This document shows positions 34,690 through 43,786 of a stretch of DNA of 64,000 nt, piece by piece (positions within the stretch are counted from its first letter, which is position 1; the number at the start of each line of letters is the position of its first letter). A program made the translations under genes and the position numbers. The notes beneath the pieces were generated by a model. That model was not told where the DNA came from and made no database searches. It saw only the letters and a list, made by a program, of their open reading frames with translations. Origin of the DNA: Eutreptiella sp. 'Long Island Sound 2002' (taxonomy: Eukaryota > Euglenozoa > Euglenophyceae > Eutreptiales > Eutreptiaceae); the NCBI GenBank assembly GCA_964036045.1, contig OZ038378.1, positions 167,945,975 through 168,009,974 of the forward strand. The letters are read 5' to 3'.

Positions 34690-35240
34690 GACGTAAACCG
34701 TGCTCACTCAAGCTCCCTTACCTCTTGGGGAATCAAAGTGACCACATCACAACTGCCTTCTCTTCCTTCTTCGGGTCCCCATAGTGAGGAGGAACGAAAA
34801 TTGCTATAGCACCACTACCTTGCGAATTCCCCAACATGGGAGGGGAGATGTCAAACCCGTGTGGTTCACATTTGTGTTCTTGGGGTGTGCAAGTGGACGG
34901 CAACCAAATTGGTCACACAACCACTCCCTTCTCGGGGTCATCGGTACCGCGGTCTGCTCAGGTTTTCCAAAGTGGGGTAAATCAGGATGGCCTGCCCTCT
35001 CCGGTCCCCATAAGTGAAGAGGAATCAAACAGGCGCAATGTTCCTTGCTTCCTAGGGTGCCGATGATTACGCGGGAATTGAAATAACAAAACAATGCGCC
35101 CTCACGGCACACCCAATGTGGGAGGGAAAGGAACTACATCATCGCGGCCTTCCCAAGGCCCCTAAGGTGGGCAGTATAATGCAATTAATGCTATTGGCTA
35201 CTTAAGTCCTACTAGTTCTCGGGGTCCCCAGAGTGGGGAG
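34690..35240 (+). repeat. Degenerate ~53-bp repeat array, cluster 5
   Basis: Units include CAAAGTGACCACATCACAAC then TGCCTTCTCTTCC, and CTCCCTTCTCGGGGTCATCG. The ends blend into unassigned sequence. Confidence 0.6.
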
Positions 35241-35914
35241 GATCTGATGTGGCAAAACAACCATTCTGTTCTCAACGTGCCGCACATGCGTACAACACGT
35301 GTCCCGCGTTCAAAACTACTTGCACCAAGGAGGTGACAGGGCATACTAGAATGACGGAGCAAGCAAAACAAAAGGCATGGATCGAGCCATAAAAAATGCC
35401 CATCCTGCCTCTCTCCGGCATGCACCCGGACCAACCATGCATGGAACGGGACCTACATCTCCATGAGGCCGACCACATGTGGCCCGAATGCACACAACCA
35501 CATGTTATCTTTTGTAGGCACTGTTGAGGGCAAGTTGTGCGGCCAATCCTGCCCGCACACCGTGCCCAAGGCATCACGTGCACTGTTGCAGGCAAACATG
35601 TGTGCGCCCCCCACGTGCACCCCTCTTGGCACTTCCACGGGTAGTTTGCCCTGCTCTTGTGCAACCGGCTTCACAGACATATTAATGTGTAAAGGAGCAT
35701 GTACACTTATGCACAACCGTGCACGCCATGTGCACTGCAATCTGGCATGGGTCTGTACCCGCAAACGGGGCACCGAAATTGCAACAATCATTTATCGGAG
35801 TGGTGCGCACTTGTGCAGAACCCAAGATTACAACATTGCTTGTTACCATTATCCAGCCGGCCCAAAGGGACATTTGTGCAACGTAGAGAGCAGCTAACCA
35901 AACTAGGCGCACAA
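35241..35914. other. No recognisable gene
   Basis: Open frames on both strands overlap each other and show no motif. Confidence 0.3.
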
Positions 35915-36260
35915 ATGTGTTGTCTTTTCGGGGTCCCCAAATTGAGGGGGAGTGCAAATAGCTACATAACCACTACCTTCTTGGGTTCGCGATGGTGGGG
36001 GGGGGGTGAAGGTTGCAAAATGGCCATTGCCTTTGGAAGTTTTGCAAAGGAGAGACGGATCAAACTAGCGACATAACCATTACCTCCCGGGATGCGAATG
36101 AGTGCAATCAGGGACGCCGTGCTTGCCTTCTCGGGGGCTCAAAGTGGGGACATGACCCCAATGCCATGATAATTGCCATCACCATCGCCTTCCTGGGATA
36201 CCCAAAATGAGGAAACTCGACAATGCCTGCACCTTGGAAACACAACACTGCTGAAAGAGG
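35915..36260 (+). repeat. Degenerate ~53-bp repeat array, cluster 6
   Basis: It contains TTTTCGGGGTCCCCAAATTG then AGGGGGAGTGCAAATAGCTA, and later diverged units up to CCTGGGATACCCAAAATGAG. Confidence 0.6.
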
Positions 36261-36414
36261 ACCTCTCAGAGTTTCCTTATGTAGTGGGCAGTTCTATTCG
36301 CTCAGTACGGATGTCGAAGATTGGCACAATATGCAAGGTCGAGGATGTGGGTACGAGGGAGAAGATCGTTGCACAGGCAAGTGCATGTGCCGCAGAATAA
36401 TACATGCCTTCTAA

Positions 36415-36910
36415 AAGTATACAAAGTGGAGGGACATCAAAGTAGCTACATAACCCCAACCTTCTTAGGGTCGCCGAAGCGTGGAGGAAGTTCAATTTGC
36501 TACATCACACCTAGCTTCGCTACGTCCCCAATGTGAGGAGGAAGCAAAGCATCCACATCACCCTTGCCTTGTGGGCGTCCGCAAAGGGAAGGGATATCAA
36601 AGGGGTTACATGAGATTGGCTTTCGCGGCGTTCCTAAAATGTGTTGGAGCCAAAGAACGTACATCACACTTGCCTTTGCAGGGCAGCTAATTTTGACAGG
36701 ATTGAAAGCGGTTGCACCAAGCTTGCGTTCCCAACATCCCCAAAGCGGGGAGCACTGAAAGTGGCTACTCAAACGCTGGCCTCTCAGAGTAGGTAGAACG
36801 AGGACAACCTACACTAGTTACGACACCCCTAGCTTGCGAGTGTCCCACAAATGGGCATGAAAATTGGCTGTATACATGAACACAGCCTTCATAAGACACC
36901 CGAAAGCAAA
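36415..36910 (+). repeat. Degenerate ~53-bp repeat array, cluster 7
   Basis: The period is clearest here. A unit starting TTTGCTACATCACACCTAGC at about 36497 is 53 bp, and the next three keep the order GCTACATCAC, CTTGCCTT, GTCC, AAAG, GGGAGG, AAA. Confidence 0.75.
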
Positions 36911-37420
36911 CTGGCTACGTACGCTTTGCCTTCCCATGGGAATGAGAATGGCAAGCATATGGGCATGCCAAAGGATGGTGAAGAAGCCAATGCTCACGAC
37001 CTGTGCCCGCTTGCTGCCTATCCGCCACTGCGTCCACCTCCAGAGAGCCACCAGTCCTGCCCCTCCGCGCCCCGAGGGCCCAAATTGCAGCCCACAGCTC
37101 TGGCTGCGACCACAGCCGCAACGGAGTAGGTGGCCGTGGAACCAGGGTTGGTGGCACACTAGAGAGTGTTACTTTGTAGTCCGCAAAAACAAAAGCACTT
37201 TCTAACCTCCCCGGAAATGTGTTTGTGAGACCAAACGTTTTCTGCTCCTAAAAGACAAATTGTAAGCCCTACCACCACTCGTGTGGGGGACTACAACACG
37301 GATGGAGGTCACAATATGGATGGGAGTGCGCGCCAAATGGGCAGGAGGGTGGCGGCCGATGTTTGATGGAAGAGATGATGAATCCGATGCATTGGAGCTT
37401 CGGTTACATTGGTGAAAACC
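36911..37420. other. No recognisable gene
   Basis: No supported feature; a weak unit of the 53-bp repeat follows at 37425-37500. Confidence 0.3.
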
Positions 37421-37555
37421 TCACTAACGTCTTTGGAACCCCAAAATGGGGAGGAATAAAAGTGGGTACGTCAAGATTGGCTCCCGAGATCCATCGACTA
37501 GGAAAGAATCCACACGGCTGAAGACCCCCTTTCTCCAAGTTACCCCCCCCCCCCC

Positions 37556-37650
37556 CTTGTCGTTCCCCACCCCAGGGAAGACGGTCCCCCACCACCTCCT
37601 GGGGGACGGTTACCAAGTGACGGTCCCCCACCCCCCCCTGGGGGACCGCA
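37556..37650. repeat. GTCCCCC hairpin module, copy 1
   Basis: CTTGTCGTTCCCCACCCCAG is followed by two hairpins. The second, 37621-37648, has perfect arms CGGTCCCCCA and TGGGGGACCG around a C8 loop. ACCAAGTGACGGTCCCCCA and the CGTTCCCC word recur at 39816-39880, part in direct and part in inverted orientation. Confidence 0.7.
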
Positions 37651-37914
37651 CCACCACCGTACATGCACATTTGCAGGCACAGAAATTGACCGCCAAACCG
37701 AAAGCAATCAGCATAAGATGCGTTCAAAGGGCTGCCAATGCACTAAGACCTACTCCTTGACCGGCTCGGTGTAAAACCTCTTGGTCCTGCTCCACTTCAC
37801 CTTGAACTCTTGCACATGCTCTCCACTTTCCACTGGAATGCTTTGGGCAGCACTCTTGGGTGGTGGTTTTGCCTTCTTAGTAGAAGGCTTGGCAGGGGCA
37901 TTTGGTAAAGCCTA

Positions 37915-37985
37915 GTACACACTGTAGTAAACCGCGGCTGACCGGAGTCTTTTTATGTCGGCGGTTCGAACCCCCGTCGGGTGAA
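37915..37985 (+). ncRNA. tRNA-like module, plus orientation (pair A)
   Basis: GTAGTAAACCGCGGCTGACC, then GTCGGCGGTTCGAACCCCCG. The B-box-like GGTTCGAACCC is at 37963-37973. It aligns with three other modules in this window through the pattern TGGTAA.GCAGCCGA, a spacer, TTGGTCGGCGGTTCGAA. The A-box part is poor in this copy, and a full cloverleaf was not established. Confidence 0.45.
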
Positions 37986-38015
37986 TATGGTGCTGCTGCC
38001 GTCGCCGCCGCCAAC

Positions 38016-38090
38016 AGTCAGCCGACCACGATTCGAACCGCCGACCAAAAACTTTGCGTCGGCTGCTTTACCATTCGACCGGCGGTTGTG
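38016..38090 (-). ncRNA. tRNA-like module, minus orientation (pair A)
   Basis: The minus strand reads CGGTCGAATGGTAAAGCAGC, then TTTTTGGTCGGCGGTTCGAA and TCGTGGTCGGCTGAC. The A-box-like GGTCGAATGG is at 38071-38080 and the B-box-like GGTTCGAATC at 38030-38039. It faces its plus partner across a ~30-bp GCCGCCG-rich spacer. Confidence 0.5.
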
Positions 38091-38514
38091 TGATAGCGAT
38101 GAGCCCCCCCACTGCTTGGAGCCTTCTGAATTCCTGTTTGTGCTGCTCCTTGGGGCCAGGCTTCAGTGCTGCGTTGGGCCTTGGAGCTGGCTTTGGCTTC
38201 GGCCTGGGTTCTTGGATGTTAAAATGCTTGGGACTCGAATTCTCATCAAAACTAAAAAAAAATTATCTGTGTACGCATTTTCTAGCTTGTGCCATCGGTG
38301 TAAACGTGGTGGAGACCAATGCTTGGTACCTCTTGCATCTTTGTGGTGGCTGTGGAGCTCACGTTGGCGGACTTTTGCAATTGTTTCATGATTTTACACC
38401 ATTTTTTTTGTGGTGCTCAACATTTGTTCCCCCTGCCTTGCCTTCTTCGCACATACAAGCACACAACAGCAAACACGAAGAAAACTGCAACTTTAGAAAC
38501 AATGATGTTTGAAA

Positions 38515-39060
38515 CTTTTGACCCCAGGCCTGCTTCAAAATGTTTCAGCACCTTATACTTCATGTGGCAGTCAATGAAGCTGACGAGCGTGGCCTGCATT
38601 GGATCGCAACATACCACTGGGTCCAGATGTGGCACTGATCAGGGAAGCATTGTGGAAACCAGGGACACAACAGAGCTGAAAGTGGTGGCCCCAGGCCTGC
38701 TTGAAACAATTCACCTCTGTGAAGTGCGCCATAATAATGTTTTCAAATAGACATGAATCCCATGCAACTGCAGTTGGCTGAATGACAGAATGAATCACCG
38801 CACTTTGACCTGAGCGAAACATGCTGAAATATGTGGCCCCAGTCCTGCTTGAAAGAATTTCAGCAGTGTGAACCTGGCTGGATCAATCTGCGTTGCAAAG
38901 CTCCCAGAAATTGATCACTATGGCTGTCAAACGCTGCAGCAAACCAGGGGCAGCTGGGTGGCACAATGCACTCCAGAAGAAATGAGCAGAACTGCATCAC
39001 TGCATCACTCTGCGTCTGAAAAGAGGTCCCCACTCAGCAACCAGAACTCACTGCTTGTGT
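38515..39060 (+). repeat. Degenerate ~155-bp tandem repeat
   Basis: CCCCAGGCCTGCTTCAAAAT (about 38522), CCCCAGGCCTGCTTGAAAC (about 38690) and CCCCAGTCCTGCTTGAAAG (about 38837) mark three units, each followed by TTCAGC or TTCACC and, further on, GCATCAC or ATCACCGC words. Confidence 0.5.
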
Positions 39061-39468
39061 AGACAGGGGAACAATCTCAGTCTGCTCCATACGGGTCTTA
39101 CAACATTTTGAGAAATGAAAATCTGTATTGAAAACCAAACACATGACACCAAGGATGGTGCCCATCATATGCCATTGTACACTCAGGAAAGTAGGCAAAA
39201 AAAGGCAATTTGTGTGCGATTTGGTGAAAAAAATGTCCGGGGGGGGATGTTTCTTCTTTCGACACAGGGGCGGGGGCATTGGCATAGGGGGTCCATTGGC
39301 ATTGGGGGGGGGGGACTTTGTTGTCCCACACACCTGAATAGCTGTCCTACATCCACCAGAACCATCAAAACCCATTACCCTAGAAAAAGACGGTGATGTG
39401 GAAAATTTGACCGTGGAACCAGGGGGCGGTTCTTGCGCAAGGTGGTTCCTAGGCACGGGGGGGGGGGA

Positions 39469-39505
39469 ACCTAGTAAAAAAAATTTGAAAACTTTTTTAC
39501 TAGGT
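39469..39505. repeat. Perfect 13-bp inverted repeat (hairpin)
   Basis: The arms at 39469-39481 and 39493-39505 read ACCTAGTAAAAAA and TTTTTTACTAGGT around an 11-base loop. It lies in a patch with further GGTTCC/GGAACC words. It could be the tip of a small non-autonomous element or a structured transcript. Confidence 0.75.
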
Positions 39506-39815
39506 TTTACTACAGACCCGCTTGGCAGGCGCAAGCTTATTTCCCGGGAACCCATTTCCCTTCGGAAATGTCCCTTGTAAAATACAACTTGTTCCCAAAA
39601 CTGTGTCCAACGACCTGTGCCAAAACAGGTTCCCCCGCAGAGCGGATGAACATCACATTTGTCCCAGGGAGAAACATGGCTGTGCTGTCAAGTTCCATTC
39701 AGCGAAAATGAGCAAAATGTCCTGCCATGAGTACAAAGGATACAAGTGGCAGTACCCCACAACACAGTCACCCACACAACAACACAAGGAGCCGTAACCA
39801 AAAATTTTGGGTTGA

Positions 39816-39880
39816 CCAAGTGACGGTCCCCCAGCCCCCCCCGGGGAACGACAAGGGGTGGGGAACGACAAGGGGGGTAC
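39816..39880. repeat. GTCCCCC hairpin module, copy 2
   Basis: ACCAAGTGACGGTCCCCCAG matches 37612-37631, followed by GGGGAACGACAAGGGG twice, the reverse complement of CCCTTGTCGTTCCCC at 37556-37570. Confidence 0.65.
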
Positions 39881-39884
39881 CACT

Positions 39885-40690
39885 ACCAGTGTATTATTGG
39901 GGTCGCTGAAGTGGGGGTACACAATATGGCTAATTAACGAGGGTTCGTATTAAGTACTCGTGTCGTGTAGACGAATCAAAGTGGCTACATCACAACTGCC
40001 TTGTCGGGGTCCCCAACCTGAGGAGGAATCAAAATGGCGAGATCACAAGCATGAAATCAAAGTCCGCAGAATGGGAAGGGATAAATCTAGCTACATCACG
40101 GCTAGCTTCTGTGGCCGCCAGCTTGTACATTGGGCAAAGAACCCCCGCCTTTGGGAGGTCCAAAACACTGAGGATTTATAGTAGCCATATAGGTACATAA
40201 CCCCCGCCCTTAGAGGGTCGGCTCCATGGGGAGGACTCAATGTTCCTACATCGCCGCTACGCTCTTGCACTCCCCATCGTGGGGAGGAATCAAGGCGAAA
40301 AAATCAACAATGTCCTCTCGTGGTGGCCAAAGTTGCTAACAGCAACATCATCAATGCCTTCGGTGGCCACCGAAGTCAAGGTTGATTTATATTGGCCACG
40401 CAACCGGTGCGTTCTTGACGTCCTAGTATCTAGGTCCTTGCCCTTGGTATCGTAGTGGTTCATAACCTCAGACTTTTTAGGGTGAGCAAAGTGGGGAGGA
40501 GTCAATACGGTTGCATAACCACTGCCTTTTATGGTACCATGAATTGGGTAGTAATCAAGGTAGCTACATCACCCTTCCCTTCTCAGGCTACCCAATTCAA
40601 GGGTGATTTATATTGGCTACATCACCCGCACCTTCTGCAGGTCTGAAAGTGGGGAGGAATCAAAGTGGCAACCTCACATCCGCCGCACAA
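39885..40690 (+). repeat. Degenerate ~53-bp repeat array, cluster 8
   Basis: It includes AAAGTGGCTACATCACAACT then GCCTTGTCGGGGTCCCCAAC and GAGGAGGAATCAAAATGGC at about 39979-40037, one of the copies closest to the 85-bp satellite core. Confidence 0.7.
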
Positions 40691-41027
40691 ATCCACCGTC
40701 TGCGGTGGCATCTCAAGAAACAGGATGGAACAAAAACAGTTGGTCAACAGTGACTGTTCACTAGGAAATTCCGAACAAGTTTGCACCCTCCGTGATGGGC
40801 ACGTCATTTGGTCACATACTGGAAATGGTTAGAACGGTCATTTAAGTCTTACACAGTGACATCCGAAAATTCTATTGCCTTCGGCAGTGCACCTCGAAGA
40901 GAGGTTGACAGTCAGCCAATCAGTCCCTGAGCCAGCAAGCAGGCAGTCAGACAGATACACACAGTTTGGGCTTTTTGTCAGTGGCAGATGCGGCCCGAAG
41001 CAGCAGGGAGTCCCTTTACCGCAATCC

Positions 41028-41100
41028 AAGCAGTGGCCGAGTGGTAACGCAGCCGACTGGCATCCATTTGGTCGGCAGTTCGAACCCCAGTCTGCCGACT
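41028..41100 (+). ncRNA. tRNA-like module, plus orientation (pair B)
   Basis: A perfect A-box-type TGGCCGAGTGG lies at 41034-41044 and a B-box AGTTCGAACCC at 41077-41087, 33 bp apart as in tRNA genes. Between them CCGAC and GTCGG can pair as an anticodon stem, but the loop is 13 bases, longer than the normal 7. It is more likely a tRNA-derived repeat than a working tRNA gene. Confidence 0.5.
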
Positions 41101-41130
41101 TTGGCGCCGCCGCCGGCGGCGGTGCTAAAA

Positions 41131-41206
41131 GTCAGCAAACCGGGATTCGAAACGACGCCTGCACATCCGGTATCGGCTGCGTTACCATTGGACCGCTGGC
41201 CGTGTT
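41131..41206 (-). ncRNA. tRNA-like module, minus orientation (pair B)
   Basis: The minus strand has CGGTCCAATGGTAACGCAGC (A-box-like CGGTCCAATGG at 41185-41195) and GTTTCGAATCCC at 41142-41153. GGCCAGCGG can pair with most of TTTGCTGAC as an acceptor-like stem. It forms an inverted pair with 41028-41100 across GCCGCCGCCGGCGGCGG, itself a palindrome. Confidence 0.5.
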
Positions 41207-41249
41207 ACCAATACCGTGCGTCCCCACTGCTTGTAGCCTATTAAGCAAA

Positions 41250-41526
41250 AATGTTTGACCCCCCCCCCCCCCACCTCCCCCACCCACCCACCCCCCCCCA
41301 CCCCCCCCTCAAAAAAGTGATCTCCAGTTTTAGGGGGTAGAGGCCTCAAAATCAGAAAATTCCATTGGGGGATGCTCTTGTTGGGCAAAATAATGATTTT
41401 ACAACGGGTTGGACATCCAATATCATGCCTTGGGGTATGCTACGCGAATGACCCCAAAAAAGGGGGGTATATGACGCCCGCGCCTGCGCTTGATCTAACA
41501 ACCTCTCTTCGAGGTGATTTCAATGT
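41250..41526. other. C-run tract and 3' flank of the glycan gene
   Basis: C homopolymers at about 41261-41308 mirror the G-runs elsewhere. The remainder is unassigned and probably includes the 3' UTR of the minus-strand gene ending at 41527. Confidence 0.4.
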
Positions 41527-42007
41527 TCATTCATCCTCCCCGCGCACGTCGAGGTCGGGCATGTAGCGCGCCGGGGACAGCCTTTCCCAAACGCGCAGGG
41601 TGTGCAGCTGCCTGTAAGTGTAAGTTTTCCAGGCCCAGGTTTCGTTCCGTATCAGGGCGCCCAACCCGTGATTCCGCCACAGGATACCGTCATTCACGTT
41701 CACTACCTTGAAGGGGTGATTGGCTTGTCCGGACGCAGCGCTCTGCCAGAACTCCAGCATTCCCTCTTTCTTGGCGTTCTTCGTGATGTGCTCGTACGCC
41801 AGGTTGGTTTCTCTGATCGAAAACCTCCTGTCGTCGACCAAAGCACTGAACTCCGCCAGACAGCCGACGACGGCATCTGACGCTTGCTCCTTCCAGCAAG
41901 CGCCGTCGAGATTGCCTTTTTCCTCTTTGAGCGTGGCGTAGATCTCGCTCGTGTAGCAGAAACGCGTGCGGTGCGAGGCGGCGAAACGGAACGGGTCCTC
42001 GTATTTT
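41527..42007 (-). CDS. Stealth-type phosphotransferase, C-terminal part
   Basis: This reads from the codon after a frame change in an A5 run (GAGAAAAATACG on the minus strand, about 42005-42010). It gives YEDPFRFAASHRTRFCYTSE, then CLAEFSALVDDRRFSIRETN, SGQANHPFKVVNVNDGILWR and the end ARYMPDLDVRGEDE before TGA at 41529-41527. The FRFAASHRTRFCYTSEIY stretch fits conserved region 3 of Stealth proteins and FKVVNVNDG fits region 4 (a KFxCxND-type block). Reading on in the previous frame instead gives Arg/Ser-rich junk, so the break is real in this sequence and looks like one missing A. Confidence 0.7.
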
Positions 42008-43160
42008 TCTCACAGGCCTGCAGGACCGATTTGATGAAGCCAAGAAGTCTGTGATAGCGGGTCACGAGAGAACCGGCAGGCGGAATCATGTCGGGCAGTT
42101 TGATAAATTTATCAGAAGAAGCTGCCACTGCAGTCATCTCCGACGCCTGCTGGCGCGCGAACAGCATGTCATCTTCTTTATTGGGGGAGGTTTCGGAATC
42201 GCCCGATAGACGGGCCTGCCGTTTCGCCCGATATACGAACCTCTGGTTGTAAATGCTGCCCAGATACGGATCTGTCAGCAAGTGCCCCGTTTTCGAAGAT
42301 TCACTCTCGATTTGCTGCCACTGACCCGGCATGCTGTGCGCGGAACGCCCGCTGACATCTTTGCGCTGCACGCTGTTAGCGTTTACGACGAACTTTGTGG
42401 TAGTTGCGGTGGATATCGGTACGAAAAAATTCCGCATCCCCATCTCGCGCACGAAGAACACGTCGTCGTCCATCACGATGAAGTGTCCACCGGTAAAAGG
42501 GATTTTGTGCGCAAACAGCCGCACCATCATGCCATTTTCCGTGGGACAGTTTTTCTTCAATCGGGACGCAGGGTCGGGAACGATAACTTGTAGCGGCTTT
42601 TCCCCAGCCTGATTGAGCATCTCCATGGCCGATATCCGCGCGTTGCCTTCCATGTACCCGCTCGGCGCATCAGGTGTGTCTGGGATGTACTTGCAGCGGT
42701 CCACGAAGTGCACGCGCGGGAAGAGGGAATATTCTTGGTCAGCTCTTGCTGCGGCTGTGGTATCTGTTGTCATGGACAACTGCACCGCATTTACAGGCAT
42801 CAACCAGTCCACCTTCCTTTCCGCGTGCTCGGAGTCTACGAAGAGCACGATGTAGCGGATCCTGATGTTCCTCGCCACGTATTGTACAATCCATCGCAGA
42901 ACATACGGCAGCTGCCCGTCGTCCCTGTTTGTGCCGGACATGTCGTCGACCGGCTCGTCCGACCAGGGTATCACGAAGTCGACGGGGGAGGGTGGATTGC
43001 TGCTGGTCGGCTTCGAGAGCAACAGCCGCGGATGCCGCGGATTTTCAATTTCTTTGAACGCAACCACGAACGGCTGAAAGTCGAAGCGCCTGATCGCTTG
43101 GAACAGGTGGGACTCGCGCTTTCCCAACGAGACCCGACCGTACGACTCATACACACCCAT
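42008..43160 (-). CDS. Stealth-type phosphotransferase, N-terminal part
   Basis: Stealth proteins are sugar-phosphate (hexose-1-phosphate) transferases that build phosphodiester-linked glycans and include GlcNAc-1-phosphotransferase. Conserved region 1 is visible as FVIPWSDEPVDD, then NRDDGQLPYVLRWIVQYV and RIRYIVLFVDS. Region 2 is PASRLKKN, then ENGMMVRLFAHKIPFTGGHF and IVMDDDVFF, with the expected Asp cluster. The first residues (MGVYESYGRV, then RESHLFQAIRR) look like the end of the preceding PIG-L domain, where family members have a YxSQ and an EvF element. I therefore read this as the continuation of one protein and not a separate start, although the ATG overlaps the upstream TGA. Confidence 0.7.
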
Positions 43161-43786
43161 CAGACGCGCGCGTTTGCGGCGACTATGGCTTTCGCCTGTT
43201 CGGCGGGGACATGAATCGTCTGCTGAAAGCCCGGTGCGTCCTTCACACGACAGTCGTCCAACCGTCGGTAGTTGAAGGAGGGGTTGAACAGGAATATCGA
43301 CGGTACTTCGATCTGTTCTTTCGCCATGTTACTACTACACGGCCCAACACCGAAATATCGATTCGTCTCGAACAATACGCCGTCGAACCAGTTGCGCTCA
43401 GCTCCTGAATTTCGCGGCACTTTGCGATGTCCCCTCATCATCCCCATCTCTGCCCGCATTAGCAGCGGCGAAACCGATACGGCAGCACCTTTTCCGGCTC
43501 CTGTACTTCCAACAATGTCACCAGCATACCACCTCCTCAGCGCCTGTATCTCGCTCGCGCCACCGCAGCGGTCGATAGCAGTGCCGAAGACTTTCAGATA
43601 CGTAACGACGACGGGCTTGTGCACTTGCTTGTGATCGCCATGCCCGTATTCTCCATAGTAATTGTGCGTGAAGATTTTCTCGTTCCGTGAAACCGTAGAC
43701 TCAGAGACAGTCTCCTCTGAAGTCGCAAAGCGGGGTAAAAAAGTTTCTAGCTTCGCCAAAGGCGGTGCTGCTCCGGCTCCGACCAC
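43160..43786 (-). CDS. PIG-L deacetylase domain, C-terminal part
   Basis: It continues the PIG-L domain one frame on. It contains KIFTHNYYGEYGHGDHKQVH, the second metal-binding motif of GlcNAc deacetylases (usual form THNxxGEYGHxDH), with Asp and His kept. Then come VVTYLKVFGTAIDRCGGASE and SIFLFNPSFNYRRLDDCRV. The frame ends at TGA 43162-43160. The overlap with the upstream frame at 43747-43786 and the change at 43160 are both in the direction of one missing base. The enzyme would remove an acetyl group from an N-acetyl-hexosamine on a glycan or lipid carrier. Confidence 0.8.
   Translation of the reverse strand: MVGAGAAPPLAKLETFLPRFATSEETVSESTVSRNEKIFTHNYYGEYGHGDHKQVHKPVVVTYLKVFGTAIDRCGGASEIQALRRWYAGDIVGSTGAGKGAAVSVSPLLMRAEMGMMRGHRKVPRNSGAERNWFDGVLFETNRYFGVGPCSSNMAKEQIEVPSIFLFNPSFNYRRLDDCRVKDAPGFQQTIHVPAEQAKAIVAANARV

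Noticed and set aside
43158-43162. TGATG stop-start overlap suggesting translational coupling of a PIG-L gene and a Stealth gene
   Set aside because: The PIG-L C-terminal motif seems to continue in the Stealth frame and the break matches a one-base deletion, so a fused protein is more likely than two cistrons.
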